Assembly: GCA_964394585.1 (NCBI GenBank)
Contig: CAYMYI010000021.1
Coordinates: forward strand, 1 to 46,907
Direction: 5' to 3'
Length of the DNA: 46,907 nt
Origin: CAYUJH01 sp964394585
GTDB taxonomy: Bacteria > Bacteroidota > Bacteroidia > Cytophagales > Flammeovirgaceae
The notes beneath the pieces were generated by a model. The model did no database searches. It was not told the origin of the DNA and saw only the letters and a list, made by a program, of their open reading frames with translations. The position numbers and the translations under genes are program-made. Shown piece after piece: positions 44,561 through 46,907 of this stretch. Each line of letters begins with the position of its first letter. Position 1 is the first letter of the stretch.

Positions 44561-46035
44561 TGCGCCTTGTTCACGGAACGCTCCCAATACTTTTACTCCT
44601 CTTAGCAGGATGGTACGGTGTGCAAGCTTGGCATTGTTTCCAAGGAGTATTGCCCTATCATGCCTTCGATGAATATGAGTATTTTCTTTATGCCCGCTCG
44701 TATGCCCAAACCGGCAGCCTTCAAACGCCTTTTTTAGAGCAAGATTCCCAATCGGCTTGGGGAAATTTTGGCACACACGGATTTGCTTATGGGTGGCTAC
44801 ATGGGAACCTTAACCTGCTCGTCGGGGAACATTGGTGGAATATTCCCGCCTTTAACCTACTTCTATTTGTGCTATCAGTACTAATAATTGCATACCATAC
44901 TCACCCTCTCCCCCCGACAAACCGTTACGTTGCCTTACTACTTTGGGGTTGCTGCTTCCTGATGCCTGTCTACATTTTCTCTTTCATGCAAGAAAGCCTT
45001 CACTTTTTCTTTACAGCGTTGCATATCACCCTCTTATTCCGCATTTATCAATCTTTGAACTACAAAACCTGGACTGTTGCGTATATCGTTTTCATAACCA
45101 TCGCCGCCATATTTCGAGCCAATTGGATCCTATGGCTATGGGCATTGTTGCCACGGTTTTGGCACCGAAAACCCCTCCTTATTTTATTTAATATAGGGAT
45201 GACCTGTATTTTTTTTGTATACATTAAGCTGATTATAGCACCTTACGTAGTAGGCTTTCTTCCCACACTGTCGCGCATGCTCAACGAAGAGAGGTATCTG
45301 GAATCCGCTGTGTATTGGTGGCAGCATTTCACAGAAAACCTTCACACATATTTCAGATGGTATGCCAGCGTTCCAGGGTATTTTTTTGCTAAATATTTTA
45401 TGGTAGGATGGCTCGCCTATTTTACTTGGCGCAGCATTGAGAAAGAAAGAGGCATTACGATGGGTATATGCCTTGTGGGTGTTTTACAGTTTGGTGCAGT
45501 GTTCAGCATTTACGACACATTCGATTGGCGGGAAATTCGCATGCTTGCGCCTTTGTATTGTACCATTCTGATGTGGAGTGTACAAAAAAAGCCTAGGTTA
45601 TCCTATGCACTTTTAGGGACTTTCTTGCTCATTTTCCCAAGCGTTCACCAACTCACTGTTCAACGAATTAAAGAGCGTAGCAGCACATACATGCAGTTTC
45701 AGTCTGCCTTCCCCCATAACCCATTCGAAGTATTAAAGCATACGGTAACCCAACCCAACACCATAGTAATGCTTCGTAGCAAATTCGCCCGAAAAGGGCA
45801 AATCTATTTATTCTACCTTCCATTTTTAACGGAAAACGGCAACCCAATTCGATATTCCGTATATTATGCACCTCTGCATACCGCACCCAACTTAGTGCAC
45901 GATTACATGGTCGTTCCGCAAGCCATTAAAAACCCCACTAGTGAACTTACGTTGATATACAAAAATGATTTATTTTTCTTATATGAAGTTGATAAAACTC
46001 GAATCCCTTCCCATAAACATTCAAAGATTTTCTAA
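44560..46035 (+). CDS. Polytopic membrane protein, GT-C glycosyltransferase-like
   Basis: The 491-residue protein has about 10-11 membrane segments in the first 370 residues and a soluble C-terminal domain. The first extracytoplasmic loop has HAFDEYEYFLYARSYAQTGS, an acidic DExE-type pattern like the catalytic loop of GT-C glycosyltransferases of the PMT/ArnT group. Its start codon overlaps the mltG stop, so the two are translationally coupled, suggesting an envelope-related role. No specific family is certain. The C-terminal domain (about 380-491) recalls the periplasmic tails of such enzymes and the orphan domain encoded at 4414. Confidence 0.62.
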   Translation: MRLVHGTLPILLLLLAGWYGVQAWHCFQGVLPYHAFDEYEYFLYARSYAQTGSLQTPFLEQDSQSAWGNFGTHGFAYGWLHGNLNLLVGEHWWNIPAFNLLLFVLSVLIIAYHTHPLPPTNRYVALLLWGCCFLMPVYIFSFMQESLHFFFTALHITLLFRIYQSLNYKTWTVAYIVFITIAAIFRANWILWLWALLPRFWHRKPLLILFNIGMTCIFFVYIKLIIAPYVVGFLPTLSRMLNEERYLESAVYWWQHFTENLHTYFRWYASVPGYFFAKYFMVGWLAYFTWRSIEKERGITMGICLVGVLQFGAVFSIYDTFDWREIRMLAPLYCTILMWSVQKKPRLSYALLGTFLLIFPSVHQLTVQRIKERSSTYMQFQSAFPHNPFEVLKHTVTQPNTIVMLRSKFARKGQIYLFYLPFLTENGNPIRYSVYYAPLHTAPNLVHDYMVVPQAIKNPTSELTLIYKNDLFFLYEVDKTRIPSHKHSKIF

Positions 46036-46232
46036 CAAAATGGGCAAATTCGTTTAAACCCTGAAAGTGGTATTATTTTTATTGTATTATCAGGCGGTAT
46101 TCTTGTACTAATCTGAACCCTAAAAAGAAAAGGCAATTCTCTACTCTGTAGCTTTTTCTTTAACATTGTTCTTTATTTATTCTAACACTTAAACGCTTTC
46201 TATATAGCATTTACCATTACTAATTTACATAC

Positions 46233-46907
46233 ATGAAGACCTTACGCGTTTTTATTCCCCTACTTTTAGTCGGGTTACTTTCTACCGCATCATATGCACA
46301 ATTTACTGTTGACCTTGGTGCAGATATTACCCGCTGTATGTCTGACCCTGCAGTAACCCTCGATGCCACCCCTACGCCAGATGGCACCAATTACACGTTT
46401 TCTTGGCAACGCGTCGATCCCGGAGGTGTGATAGTGAGCGAAGGCACCTCACCCACCATTACAGTCAGGCGGCAAGGCACATTTACATACCGTGTAACCG
46501 TTACCGATAATAACCTACCTCCTGGCGATCCTCTCCGCGTAGTTACTGACGAGGTTCTAGTAACTTTCAATAGAAACCCTGTAGTTTCGTTACCTGCCGA
46601 TGTGGTACTATGCCGCAATCAGCTCCCTTTTACCATCACTTCTACGGTAGATTATACAGGCAACTTTACCTATAATTGGTCAAACGATTCTACTCGAAAC
46701 GAAGTCATCATTCCTGCCAATGCCCCCGCAGGTACGCAGACACTTACCCTATCTGTTACTGATACCGATACCAACTGTTCTAGTACAACTCCAGCGTCAA
46801 TTACTGTTACCGTTCGCGACCAAGTTTTGGTAGATTTGGATACCGTACGATATGTTTGCCCGAACACGCTGCCTCAGTATGTAGTCGCCTACGACTTAAC
46901 CCATGGG
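46233..46907 (+). CDS. Large secreted repeat protein, N-terminal part (partial)
   Basis: The frame opens at ATG 46233 and runs to the window end without a stop, 225 codons. A signal peptide (about 1-22, ending ASYAQ) is followed by repeated beta-sandwich units that begin VDLGADITRCMSDP, VSLPADVVLCRNQLP and VDLDTVRYVCPNTLP. Each unit has a Cys and a VTVTDNN- or SVTDTDTN-like strand, as in PKD/Ig-like domains of Bacteroidota surface proteins. Such proteins often end in a gliding-motility or type IX secretion sorting domain, which would be outside the window. The SprE/PorW-like gene at 12229 shows that the secretion pathway is plausible in this organism. Confidence 0.85.
   Translation, partial: MKTLRVFIPLLLVGLLSTASYAQFTVDLGADITRCMSDPAVTLDATPTPDGTNYTFSWQRVDPGGVIVSEGTSPTITVRRQGTFTYRVTVTDNNLPPGDPLRVVTDEVLVTFNRNPVVSLPADVVLCRNQLPFTITSTVDYTGNFTYNWSNDSTRNEVIIPANAPAGTQTLTLSVTDTDTNCSSTTPASITVTVRDQVLVDLDTVRYVCPNTLPQYVVAYDLTHG

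Overview
The window looks like chromosomal DNA of a Bacteroidota bacterium, most likely from the Cytophagales or a related order. Supporting signs are bacillithiol synthesis (BshC), a SprE/PorW-like lipoprotein of the type IX secretion system, MbnP/MbnH-type lipoproteins, an ATP synthase cluster headed by M23 peptidase and bactofilin genes, an AtpB with a long periplasmic extension, and two-FtsX-domain permeases. No rRNA, tRNA, insertion sequence, prophage or integrase was seen. Two runs of N (27355-27368 and 33498-33507) each fall inside a gene.

Layout. 1-4.9 kb: an M1-type metallopeptidase and BshC, both on the minus strand, then an orphan membrane-anchored domain resembling a glycosyltransferase tail. 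4.9-12.0 kb: a minus-strand unit read as M23 peptidase, bactofilin, AtpZ, an AtpI-like protein, AtpB, E, F, H, A and G, closed by a hairpin that overlaps the end of the converging orphan gene. The beta and epsilon subunit genes are not here. 12.2-15.1 kb: the SprE/PorW-like lipoprotein, a TonB-C domain protein and a tiny cysteine-containing secreted peptide. 15.4-19.9 kb: a two-gene membrane iron-sulfur complex of HdrD/HdrE type behind a perfect 22-bp palindrome, then a SulP transporter with a STAS domain and a 40-residue membrane peptide.

20.1-25.6 kb is the most distinctive region. It holds a small CX9CX3C membrane protein, two exact 40-bp direct repeats, and then five tightly packed genes: a diheme MbnH-like lipoprotein, two MbnP-like lipoproteins, a second MbnH-like lipoprotein, and an outer-membrane-type protein whose mature end starts with CxxC. 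In methanotrophs MbnH oxidises a tryptophan of MbnP to make a copper-binding protein. Here two such pairs sit head to tail (H-P-P-H) with no methanobactin genes, which suggests a copper-related envelope system.

25.7-33.3 kb: a secreted S41 peptidase with an N-terminal starch-binding-like domain (broken by an N gap and an apparent frameshift), XseB, an ABC-type permease, an unknown secreted protein and a CPA2 antiporter. 33.4-36.7 kb: a coupled nagZ - methyltransferase - anmK operon for peptidoglycan recycling. The gap in anmK is spurious, because both flanks end in the same hexamer and collapsing it restores the conserved C-terminus. 37-46 kb: two GT-C-like membrane proteins, a NAPE-PLD-like metallohydrolase, a 3-hydroxyacyl-CoA dehydrogenase, an aspartyl protease with a PDZ domain, and MltG. 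The window ends inside a large secreted repeat protein that is a plausible type IX cargo.
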